A stretch of DNA of 11,622 nt, from positions 1 through 11,622 of the forward strand of contig JBGSLN010000129.1 in assembly GCA_041740675.1 (NCBI GenBank), written 5' to 3'. Shown in pieces: positions 1 to 5,941 of the stretch (position 1 is the first letter of the stretch; the number at the start of each line of letters is the position of its first letter). The notes beneath the pieces are model-generated. The model made no database searches, was not told the DNA's origin, and saw only the letters and a program-made list of their open reading frames with translations. Origin of the DNA: JBGSLN01 sp041740675. GTDB lineage: Bacteria > Pseudomonadota > Gammaproteobacteria > JBGSLN01. The position numbers and the translations under genes were made by a program.

Positions 1-374
1 GATTGGTAGATCTACCTGGTTATGGTTATGCTAAAGTTTCTCGGGAAATTAAGCAGCGATGGGAGAAAACTTTAGGTGAATATTTAGAATCACGTCGAAG
101 TTTAAAAGGTCTTATATTATTGATGGATATTCGTCATCCACTAAAAGAATTCGATATAATGATGGCTGATTGGTCTAGTCATTATGCAATTCCCACCCAT
201 ATTTTATTAACTAAAGCTGATAAGCTTAGCCGAAATCAAGCTGCAAGTACCTTAGCCAAAGTAAAAAAAGAATTAAACGCATATAACAATATTTCGATTC
301 AAACATTCTCCTCTTTATCAAAAGCAGGTTTGCTTGATCTAGAACATAAAATTGCAAGTTGGCTAAAAATATAG
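1..374 (+). CDS. engB: Ribosome-biogenesis GTPase EngB (YihA/YsxC), 3' part
   Basis: This is the C-terminal 123-124 residues of an EngB/YihA-family GTPase. The gene starts outside the window; bases 1-2 finish an upstream codon, and the TTG at 3 is an internal leucine rather than a start. Visible GTPase motifs are the G3 box within DLPGYGYAKVS, which is close to diagnostic for EngB, the G4 box LTKADKLS, and an SSLSKAG stretch in the G5 position. P-loop and switch I would lie upstream. EngB proteins are about 200 residues, so roughly 60 percent is present. From family knowledge, it acts in the cytoplasm in assembly of the large ribosomal subunit and is usually essential. The frame is open to a TAG stop at 372-374 and looks intact. 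The next gene starts 8 bp downstream on the same strand, so co-transcription is likely. Confidence 0.95.
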   Translation, partial: LVDLPGYGYAKVSREIKQRWEKTLGEYLESRRSLKGLILLMDIRHPLKEFDIMMADWSSHYAIPTHILLTKADKLSRNQAASTLAKVKKELNAYNNISIQTFSSLSKAGLLDLEHKIASWLKI

Positions 375-382
375 AGTATTTT

Positions 383-1084
383 ATGCAAGAAATAGCATAT
401 AAACACATTGGCATCACAATAGTAACTATGGTAGGAGCAACCATTTGCGCGAATGAAATTATACGTTTAGCATTGTTAAAAAACTCTAACGGAGCACATC
501 CTGAGATAACAATGCATGCATTACCCTTCAAATACTATAAGTCTGCTGTTACTACAAAAAATTGGGGTTATATTGCTGAACTTATCCTAGAGTCGATAAA
601 TAAAATAAAAGCGGCTGGTGCCGATTTCGTTATTATTCCATCTAATACCCCTCACTATGCTATACGTTCTATACAACAGCACTCTCCTTTGCCGGTGTTA
701 AATTTGATTCAGCTGGTTGTTGAAGAATGTAAGAAACAGAACTACTCAAGTGCTACTGTGCTTGGAACTATAGCTACTATGCAAGATGGACTCTATAGTA
801 ATGCTTTAGTAAATGCTGGAGTAAAACCTATCATTCCACCTCAAAATCTTTGTAATAAAATCAATAGATTAATCATGGATCAAATTATTCCTTCGACTAT
901 CGATTTTCGATTTGTTGAAGATGTTGGGAGTGATGTTCGTTTACTAAAAAGCGATGTCGCTATTTTGGGGTGTACGGAATTACCTCAAGTTTATAATTCT
1001 ACAACTTTAAAAATGCCTGTACTCGATACTACTTATATATTGGCAAAGTCTGCTCTCGATTTTGCCACACAAAAAAAACCCTGA
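383..1084 (+). CDS. Aspartate/glutamate racemase-family protein
   Basis: A 233-residue protein of the Asp/Glu racemase superfamily (PLP-independent, two-base mechanism). The N terminus after ATG 383 reads HIGITIVTMVGAT, the first beta strand and phosphate/carboxylate loop. The two half-site motifs are SNTPH (residues 87-91) and GCTELP (196-201). In classical members both motifs carry a catalytic cysteine; here the second (C197) is kept but the first position is Ser87. The block LGTIATMQDGLY (128-138) is also typical. A TTG at 359 in the same frame would overlap engB; I prefer ATG 383 because it begins just before the conserved strand and avoids overlap. Substrate cannot be read from sequence: aspartate, glutamate or another amino acid, or a non-racemase isomerase. 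It probably shares a transcript with engB. Its last codons overlap the terminator of the candidate minus-strand RNA. Confidence 0.85.
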   Translation: MQEIAYKHIGITIVTMVGATICANEIIRLALLKNSNGAHPEITMHALPFKYYKSAVTTKNWGYIAELILESINKIKAAGADFVIIPSNTPHYAIRSIQQHSPLPVLNLIQLVVEECKKQNYSSATVLGTIATMQDGLYSNALVNAGVKPIIPPQNLCNKINRLIMDQIIPSTIDFRFVEDVGSDVRLLKSDVAILGCTELPQVYNSTTLKMPVLDTTYILAKSALDFATQKKP

Positions 1085-1119
1085 GCCATATTAAAGAGGG
1101 TGGGGGTAACAGCTCAGGG
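1071..1119 (-). terminator. Intrinsic terminator of minus-strand transcript
   Basis: On the minus strand, CCCTGAGC (1119-1112) pairs perfectly with GCTCAGGG (1086-1079), followed by TTTTTTTT (1078-1071). The 8-bp GC-rich stem plus eight T is a textbook Rho-independent terminator apart from the long 25-nt loop. It does not work as a plus-strand terminator because the stem is followed by CAAAAACC there. The T-run lies inside the last codons of the racemase gene (Lys-Lys-Pro-stop on the plus strand). Confidence 0.6.
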
Positions 1120-1204
1120 CAAAAACCTACTTGGGTTGAGGTCTCCAAGTTTTCCCGTCTATTACGGAGAGAAAATGTACGGGAATATATTTACTCTTTT
1201 GTTG
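1071..1204 (-). ncRNA. Candidate small RNA with three stem-loops
   Basis: Read on the minus strand, the stretch from about 1204 down to 1071 has the layout of a stand-alone small RNA. A TATACT box (1211-1216) precedes it. Then come a 7-bp perfect stem (1179-1185 with 1152-1158, loop 20 nt), a 6-bp stem extendable by no standard pair (1145-1150 with 1129-1134, loop 10 nt), and an 8-bp perfect GC-rich stem (1112-1119 with 1079-1086, loop 25 nt) followed directly by eight U residues. All three loops are rich in C and U. No coding frame of note lies on this strand. It is not recognisable as 6S, SRP, tmRNA or RNase P RNA. The exact 5' end is a guess from the -10 box. Existence as a transcript is inference; the stems and U-tract are seen. 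Confidence 0.5.
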
Positions 1205-1210
1205 ATCTAT

Positions 1211-1239
1211 AGTATAGCCTATTTGTTTAAAAAAAACAC
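1211..1239 (-). promoter_or_regulatory. Putative promoter of the minus-strand RNA
   Basis: The minus strand has TATACT at 1216-1211 as a -10 box (five of six consensus positions). At 17-bp spacing the -35 region reads GTGTTT, which is weak. A run of eight T and neighbouring A/T bases sits just upstream and could act as an UP-like element. No TGn extension is present. The predicted start is about 1204. Support is moderate for the -10 and poor for the -35. Confidence 0.35.
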
Positions 1240-1256
1240 AGAAACTTGTAAATTTT

Positions 1257-1286
1257 TTGCTTTCCCTAATTTGTTGAAAGTATAAT
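1257..1286 (+). promoter_or_regulatory. Putative promoter of the ABC transporter operon
   Basis: TATAAT at 1281-1286 is an exact -10 consensus. TTGCTT at 1257-1262 gives a half-matching -35 with an 18-bp spacer. Transcription would start near 1293, leaving a leader of about 45 nt before the GTG at 1338. It points away from the minus-strand -10 at 1211-1216, so the two are divergent. Confidence 0.5.
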
Positions 1287-1326
1287 CATTTTACTGTACG
1301 ATCTTGAAAATTTTGGGAAAACCTGT

Positions 1327-1333
1327 GAGAGGG
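1327..1333 (+). promoter_or_regulatory. Ribosome binding site deciding a GTG start
   Basis: GAGAGGG lies four bases before the GTG at 1338, by far the best Shine-Dalgarno match in the region. The next in-frame ATG (1380) has no such site, which supports the GTG start for the permease. Confidence 0.7.
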
Positions 1334-1337
1334 CACC

Positions 1338-3074
1338 GTGGCAAAAAGCGTATTCTATTTTTCCAAAAACAAACTCTCAATGACCCCCTTAAATCGTTGG
1401 GATTTAGTAGCGCTCATTTTAATTTTATCGATTATTTCACTCATTGCTTTTGGCGCTCGTGAAATGGCTACGCCTTATGTGATAGGGCAATCTATTCCTA
1501 TTTCTTTAGATCCCAGTTATCTGCTCTATTATGCATTGCGTAGTGTATTAAGAATGTTTTTTGCATTGTGTCTTTCTTTTTTATTCACATTTACTATTGG
1601 AACCTGGGCCGCTAAAAGCCATCGCGCCGGAAAAATTATTATTCCTATTATTGATATTATGCAATCAATCCCTATTCTTGGATTTTTATCCATTAGTGTG
1701 ATGGGATTTATAGCTTTATTTCACGGCAGTATGTTAGGCCCGGAATGCGCAGCCATTTTTTTGATTTTTACTTCTCAAGTTTGGAATATGGCCTTAAGCT
1801 TTTATCAATCGCTACGCACAGTTCCTAGTGATTTAATTGAAGTATCTCATATGTATCATCTTTCTGGTTGGCAACGTTTTTGGCGAATTGAAGTTCCTTT
1901 TGCTATGCCCGCTTTATTATGGAACACCATAATGTCAATATCAGGATGTTGGTTTTTCGTTGTTGCATCAGAAGCTATTTCCGTTGCTAATCAAAATATC
2001 ACTCTGCCCGGAATAGGGTCTTACATAGCTCTTGCAATTAGTAGAGCAAGTGCCACTGGTGTTATATTCGCGATTATTGCCATGTTATTAGTGATCTTAA
2101 TTTACGATCAATTATTTTTTAGGCCATTAGTAGTTTGGGCAGAAAAATTTAAATTAGATGCAAATTCATCAGAAAATATTTCTCGCACTTGGGTGATTAA
2201 TTTATTGCAACGAACCCAGGCATTAAAATTACTAAGTAAATTCTTTTCACCTGCTTTAGAAAGTTTTACAAATTTGTCATTTCTAAGCCGCTCAAAGTTA
2301 GTCGAAAAAGAAATTAATCCAAAATTCAATACTATCACAAACATAATATGGTATGGTGCAGTGACAATCATTGTTATCGCTTCTGCACTATTTTTGGGAT
2401 ATTTTATTCTGGAAAATATCCCTCTACCTGAAATAGGCAGAGTATTTTTATATGGTTTAGCCACAGGAGGCCGTGTTGTTGCGGCAATTATATTTTGTAC
2501 TTTATTCTGGGTACCTGTTAGTGTCTGGATTGGATTAAGACCCCGCATTGCCGCTGTAATGCAACCTGTCATGCAATTCTTAGCATCATTTCCTGCTAAT
2601 TTACTGTTTCCAGTCATGGTATTCTTAATCGTAAAATATTCTTTAAACTTTCAACTTTGGGCAACGCCACTAATGATTTTAGGATCACAATGGTATGTTG
2701 CCTTTAATGTAATTGCAGGCACAATTGCCATTCCAAAAGAATTTCATTTGGTGGCGGAAAATTTCAATACTCGTGGTTGGTTACGTTGGAAAAGAATCAT
2801 TATTCCTGCTATTTTTCCTTATTATGTTACAGGTGCGATCACAGCAGTCGGTAATGCTTGGAACGTAAGTATTGTAGCTGAAGTGGTAAGCTGGGGTAAC
2901 AAAACCTTGACAGCTACTGGAGTTGGGTCATATATTGCAGAAGCATCATCGAAAGGTAGTTTTCCAGAACTAGCTTTGGGAATTACAGTCATATGTGTTT
3001 ATGTGTTAGTATTAAATCGCATTTTTTGGCGGCCTTTGTATGAGTACGCTGAAAGACGTTTTCGAATGGAATAG
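1338..3074 (+). CDS. ABC transporter permease, duplicated/fused NitT-TauT type
   Basis: A 578-residue inner-membrane protein with two BPD_transp_1-type permease halves in one chain, joined by a hydrophilic linker at about 265-335. Each half carries the cytoplasmic EAA loop that docks on the ATPase: residues 168-191 (core HLSGWQRFWRIEVPFAMP) and 471-494 (core NTRGWLRWKRIIIPAIFP). Hydrophobic segments occur at about 22-40, 68-90, 100-125, 135-155, 200-215 and 240-262, and again around 335-360, 368-400, 410-435, 440-465 and 545-562. This matches the family described as anion-type ABC transporters with a duplicated permease. A single polypeptide would form the whole channel with an ATPase dimer. 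GTG is chosen for its strong ribosome site at 1327-1333. The ATPase gene follows after 14 bp. No substrate-binding protein is encoded nearby, so the substrate (an oxyanion, organic anion or metal) cannot be assigned. Confidence 0.88.
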   Translation: MAKSVFYFSKNKLSMTPLNRWDLVALILILSIISLIAFGAREMATPYVIGQSIPISLDPSYLLYYALRSVLRMFFALCLSFLFTFTIGTWAAKSHRAGKIIIPIIDIMQSIPILGFLSISVMGFIALFHGSMLGPECAAIFLIFTSQVWNMALSFYQSLRTVPSDLIEVSHMYHLSGWQRFWRIEVPFAMPALLWNTIMSISGCWFFVVASEAISVANQNITLPGIGSYIALAISRASATGVIFAIIAMLLVILIYDQLFFRPLVVWAEKFKLDANSSENISRTWVINLLQRTQALKLLSKFFSPALESFTNLSFLSRSKLVEKEINPKFNTITNIIWYGAVTIIVIASALFLGYFILENIPLPEIGRVFLYGLATGGRVVAAIIFCTLFWVPVSVWIGLRPRIAAVMQPVMQFLASFPANLLFPVMVFLIVKYSLNFQLWATPLMILGSQWYVAFNVIAGTIAIPKEFHLVAENFNTRGWLRWKRIIIPAIFPYYVTGAITAVGNAWNVSIVAEVVSWGNKTLTATGVGSYIAEASSKGSFPELALGITVICVYVLVLNRIFWRPLYEYAERRFRME

Positions 3075-3088
3075 GTATAGGTGTAGCA

Positions 3089-4402
3089 ATGCTAGAAGAA
3101 AAATCTTCCAACATTATTTTAGATATTAAAAGCGTTGATAAATCTTTTAAAAAAGATAAGCGTCAAGAATTATTAGTGTTAAAAGATATTAACTTCACTA
3201 TGTATGAGGGTGAAATTGTTGCGTTGCTCGGCAAATCAGGTTCTGGTAAATCAACTTTATTGCGCTTAATTGCTGGGTTATTAAATTCAACTCGCGGTGA
3301 AATTTTTTATCGTAATAAACTGGTGCGAGGCCCTGCACATGGTATTTCTATGGTATTTCAACAATTTGCACTAATGCCTTGGCTAACTGTTTTTCAAAAT
3401 GTGGAACTTGGATTGGAAGCCTTAGGTGTACCTCGAGAAGAACGTCGTGAAAGAACCTTAAAAGCAATTGATATGATTGGTTTAGATGGTTTCGAGTCCG
3501 CTTATCCTAGAGAATTATCGGGTGGGATGCGGCAACGAGTAGGTTTTGCTAGGGCTCTAGTTGTCAATCCTGATTTATTATTAATGGATGAACCTTTTTC
3601 TGCACTTGATGTATTAACTGCAGAAAACTTATTAAGTGACTTACTTAATCTATGGCAAGAGAAAAAAACAAATACTAAAGGAATTTTATTTGTTACTCAT
3701 GATATTGAAGAAGCAGCTTGGGTTGCAGATAAAATTTTAATTTTTGGTAGTGATCCTGGTTATGTTCGTGCAGAAATAAAAGTGGACATGCCGCACCCTC
3801 GTACTGAAAACGATGAAGAATTCCGAAAGTTAGTTGATCATATTTATACTTTAATGACTACCAAACCAGATGTAGATGAAAAGCGAGTCACTGAATATCG
3901 TCCTAAAGCTATTGGATTAGGCTATCGCTTACCTGATGTAGAACCTGGAGTGCTGACCGGTATTTTAGAATTTATATATGAAGAACATGATGGCCGCTGT
4001 GATTTGCCGGTATTAGCAGATGAAAATTATTTGGATGCTGATGAATTGTTTGCGATCACTGAAATTTTAGAAATCCTTGGTTTTGCTCGTGTCCAAAAGG
4101 GCGACATTGAAATGACCAAACAAGGCAAAGCTTTCACACAAGCAGACATCTTAAAGAAGAAAGAAATTTTTGCAACTCAGCTCTTGAAAAATGTTCCTCT
4201 AGCTCGTCGCATTCGTAGAGTATTAGATGAACGCCATAATCATAAAGCATCCCGCGCTCGCTTCTTAAGTGAGTTAGAAGATCATCTTAGTGAAAGCGAA
4301 GCTGAACGAGTACTCACTACTGCTATTGACTGGGGTCGCTATGCAGAAATATTTGCATATGATAGTAACACTGACACCTTGAGCTTAGAAAATCCGAATT
4401 AG
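3089..4402 (+). CDS. ABC transporter ATPase with AAA-associated C-terminal domain
   Basis: A 437-residue ATP-binding protein partnering the fused permease just upstream. The nucleotide-binding domain (about 8-250) has Walker A GKSGSGKST (48-56), the Q-loop at Q91/Q92, the signature LSGGMRQR (143-150), Walker B LLLMDEP (163-169), the D-loop SALD (171-174) and the H-loop His204; all ATPase residues are present. It most resembles nitrate/sulfonate/taurine-type (NitT/TauT) ATPases. These are normally about 260 residues; the extra C-terminal part (about 275-430) fits the AAA-associated C-terminal domain found on the ATPase partners of duplicated anion permeases and is probably regulatory, although its ligand is unknown. 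An AGGTG ribosome site precedes ATG 3089. The gene ends 23 bp from the convergent acylphosphatase stop, with no strong terminator between. Confidence 0.9.
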   Translation: MLEEKSSNIILDIKSVDKSFKKDKRQELLVLKDINFTMYEGEIVALLGKSGSGKSTLLRLIAGLLNSTRGEIFYRNKLVRGPAHGISMVFQQFALMPWLTVFQNVELGLEALGVPREERRERTLKAIDMIGLDGFESAYPRELSGGMRQRVGFARALVVNPDLLLMDEPFSALDVLTAENLLSDLLNLWQEKKTNTKGILFVTHDIEEAAWVADKILIFGSDPGYVRAEIKVDMPHPRTENDEEFRKLVDHIYTLMTTKPDVDEKRVTEYRPKAIGLGYRLPDVEPGVLTGILEFIYEEHDGRCDLPVLADENYLDADELFAITEILEILGFARVQKGDIEMTKQGKAFTQADILKKKEIFATQLLKNVPLARRIRRVLDERHNHKASRARFLSELEDHLSESEAERVLTTAIDWGRYAEIFAYDSNTDTLSLENPN

Positions 4403-4425
4403 TCATAGCGAAGCTAATATGGGTG

Positions 4426-4707
4426 TTACCCCAACACTTTAAAGTCAACAAACTCCTCAAAAACAATTGTTTCGATGATGACATGATCGACTCTAGCTAA
4501 TTCAGGTCCTTGATGCAACCAATCAACAAAAAGTTTTAATATTTGAATTTCAGCAGTGGCCTTGACTTCCACACTACCATTCGGTAAATTTTTCACCCAA
4601 CCTTTTATTCCTAATTCTTGAGCTTTTTTATGAGTGTTAGCACGAAACCAAACACCTTGAACTTTACCCATCACGATACAATGTACGCTTTCTTTTTTTA
4701 CCTTCAT
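4426..4707 (-). CDS. acyP: Acylphosphatase
   Basis: A complete 93-residue acylphosphatase, the usual length for the family. It hydrolyses the carboxyl-phosphate bond of acyl phosphates in the cytoplasm. The signature GKVQGVWFR (14-22) supplies the phosphate-binding loop and catalytic Arg22; GWVKNLPNGSVEV (36-48) supplies catalytic Asn40. The family motif often has DG where this protein has NG, a minor change. Its ATG shares ATGA (4704-4707) with the stop codon of the upstream thioredoxin-lipoprotein gene, so it is almost certainly translated by coupling as the last gene of the cytochrome oxidase assembly operon. A functional link to oxidase assembly is not obvious; it may simply be a passenger. 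Confidence 0.93.
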   Translation of the reverse strand: MKVKKESVHCIVMGKVQGVWFRANTHKKAQELGIKGWVKNLPNGSVEVKATAEIQILKLFVDWLHQGPELARVDHVIIETIVFEEFVDFKVLG

Positions 4708-5171
4708 GATATTTGTTTCGCTAAACTTTCTACCGTTTGTTCACCATACAATGTTTTTACCAATTTTCCAGCTGGATTAATGATAAGCGTCGCAGGTAGT
4801 CCAGCTAAATTATTTACACCTAATGTTGCACTCGGATCATATTTTAATGTACTGAATTGAATATTCATTTTTTTAATCAATGCAACTAATTGAACGTCTG
4901 ATACGTGATCATAACTTACACCAAACACTTGTACTTTGTTTTTATATTCTTTTGCAAATGCATTGAGTGAAGATATTTCTTGATAACAGGGTTTGCACCA
5001 ACTCGCCCAAAAATTGATAAAAACCCATTTTCCAGCTAATGACGTTAATGAAATTTCTGTGCCATTTTGCTCAGTAAAAATTATTGCTTGTGCTTTTATC
5101 GGCGGCTGTTGTTGGCAGCCAGTTAATATGATTGCCGTTAGCAATATTCCACAAAGTAGCCATTTTTTCAT
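4704..5171 (-). CDS. TlpA/ResA-like thioredoxin lipoprotein
   Basis: A 155-residue thioredoxin-fold protein exported as a lipoprotein. Residues 1-18 form a signal peptide (MKKWLLCG start, hydrophobic core), and the lipobox LTGC puts the lipidated cysteine at 19. The redox site is WASWCKPC with Cys59 and Cys62, and the cis-proline loop is GLPAT (Pro126). This places it in the TlpA/ResA group of membrane-tethered periplasmic thiol reductases. Its position 27 bp after sco suggests it reduces the Sco or CuA cysteines during cytochrome oxidase assembly, or apocytochrome c; that role is inferred from context. A strong ribosome site, AAGGGGG (5178-5184), stands six bases before the ATG. The following gene overlaps by four bases. 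Confidence 0.9.
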   Translation of the reverse strand: MKKWLLCGILLTAIILTGCQQQPPIKAQAIIFTEQNGTEISLTSLAGKWVFINFWASWCKPCYQEISSLNAFAKEYKNKVQVFGVSYDHVSDVQLVALIKKMNIQFSTLKYDPSATLGVNNLAGLPATLIINPAGKLVKTLYGEQTVESLAKQIS

Positions 5172-5198
5172 TTTAATCCCCCTTTGTTGTATATTTGA

Positions 5199-5831
5199 TT
5201 ATGAGTATTTTTGAATTAACGCAAAATCATGCGCCATTTCGTTAGGATTATGCGGCATTGAAAAAATAGCTGATAATTTTCCGGCTGGATTTATCAGTAA
5301 AATTGCGCCACTATGATCAATATTATAATTTTCATCGCCATTTTTTATTTGCGTTTTGATATATAACACATTTAAATTCTTAGCAAGCAAATCAATTTTT
5401 TCTTGCAAACCTGTTAGACCAACAAAATTTGGATTGTATCCCGATACATAGATATTTAGCCTGTTGACCGTATCTCGTTGAGGGTCTACAGAAATCATAA
5501 TTACTTGCGGAGCCTTGATATTTCTTTGTTGCAAGATAACAGTCATATTTTTCAATGCAGCCATTGTAGTTGGGCAGATATAACCACAATTGGTAAAACC
5601 AAAAAAAATCATACTCCAATGACCTATTAAATTTTGATTGGTGTAGCTTTGGTTTTTATTATCAGTCAAGTTGAAATTTGTAAGTTGTCTTGCTTCAGGT
5701 AGCACCGTTGCTGTTATCAATTGCTTTGGATAATTTCTCCGAACTTGTTGCCTTTGATAACTTGAATAAGCTCCAAAGCCGATTGCGAGAATTACTACAA
5801 TGCTAATGACTGCTCTTAACGGTTTATTCAT
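5199..5831 (-). CDS. senC: SCO1/SenC copper chaperone for cytochrome c oxidase
   Basis: A 210-residue Sco-family protein with a single N-terminal membrane anchor (about 7-24) and a periplasmic thioredoxin-like domain. The copper-binding set is complete: CxxxC with Cys82 and Cys86 (FGFTNCGYICPTT) and the distal His173 in NIDHSGAILL. The SVDPQRDT block (114-121) is also typical. Sco proteins load copper into, or reduce the cysteines of, the CuA centre of cytochrome oxidase subunit II. A GGAG site (5837-5840) precedes the ATG. It is separated from ctaB by a 110-bp gap containing a small inverted-repeat element, unlike the tight packing elsewhere in the cluster, so it may partly depend on its own promoter. 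Confidence 0.94.
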   Translation of the reverse strand: MNKPLRAVISIVVILAIGFGAYSSYQRQQVRRNYPKQLITATVLPEARQLTNFNLTDNKNQSYTNQNLIGHWSMIFFGFTNCGYICPTTMAALKNMTVILQQRNIKAPQVIMISVDPQRDTVNRLNIYVSGYNPNFVGLTGLQEKIDLLAKNLNVLYIKTQIKNGDENYNIDHSGAILLINPAGKLSAIFSMPHNPNEMAHDFALIQKYS

Positions 5832-5849
5832 TTTTTCTCCGAATATTTA

Positions 5850-5915
5850 GAGTCTGTCGACATTTCCACTATGCCGTCCATTTCTATCTCGACCTCGCAA
5901 AAAGTCAACAGACCC
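5850..5915. mobile_element. MITE-like 66-bp element with TA flanks
   Basis: The ctaB-sco gap contains a 66-bp segment bounded by imperfect terminal inverted repeats. The left end is GAGTCTGTCGACATTTCC; the right end, read on the other strand, is GGGTCTGTTGACTTTTTG. These agree at 13 of 18 positions, 10 of the first 12. A TA dinucleotide flanks each side (5848-5849 and 5916-5917), the target duplication expected for IS630/Tc1-mariner-type transposition. The interior looks GC-richer than the surroundings and has no ORF. It is too short to encode a transposase, so it would be a non-autonomous element or a remnant. The inner edge of the right repeat gives TTGACT on the minus strand, a possible -35 box pointing to sco. 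The family assignment is inference. Confidence 0.5.
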
Positions 5916-5941
5916 TACTGTAATTGCATTGAGATTTGTAT

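Noticed and set aside
359..382. TTG start at 359 for the racemase
   Set aside because: Would overlap engB and add eight residues before the conserved first strand; ATG 383 is simpler.
226..531. 101-codon minus-strand frame over engB and the racemase start
   Set aside because: Opposes two conserved genes and has no domain, ribosome site or operon partner.
1129..1153. Plus-strand terminator for engB-racemase (stem ACTTGG/CCAAGT followed by TTT)
   Set aside because: Only a six-base stem and three to four T before CCC; too weak to call. The neighbouring stem has its U-tract on the minus strand only.
1079..1185. Possible riboswitch or known structured RNA (TPP, guanidine, Mn, SAM, 6S, SRP) in the ABC operon leader
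   Set aside because: None of the conserved cores I know is present on either strand. A CCTGAGCC string recalls 6S RNA, but the rest does not fit. The putative ABC promoter at 1257-1286 lies downstream, so these stems would not be in that leader.
1100..1285. 61-codon plus-strand frame in the racemase-ABC gap
   Set aside because: No ribosome site, no recognisable domain, and it overlaps inverted repeats and both promoters. Better explained as chance in the non-coding region.
2108..2617. 169-codon minus-strand frame inside the permease gene
   Set aside because: Shadow of a real gene: the plus strand encodes a clear permease with conserved loops, and the minus product has no recognisable feature.
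4403..4440. Bidirectional terminator in the convergent gap (GTGTT/AACAC and GGGT/ACCC hairpins)
   Set aside because: Stems of four to five bases that exclude each other and no useful T-run; the sequence lies mostly inside the acyP stop region. The 23-bp gap has no convincing terminator.
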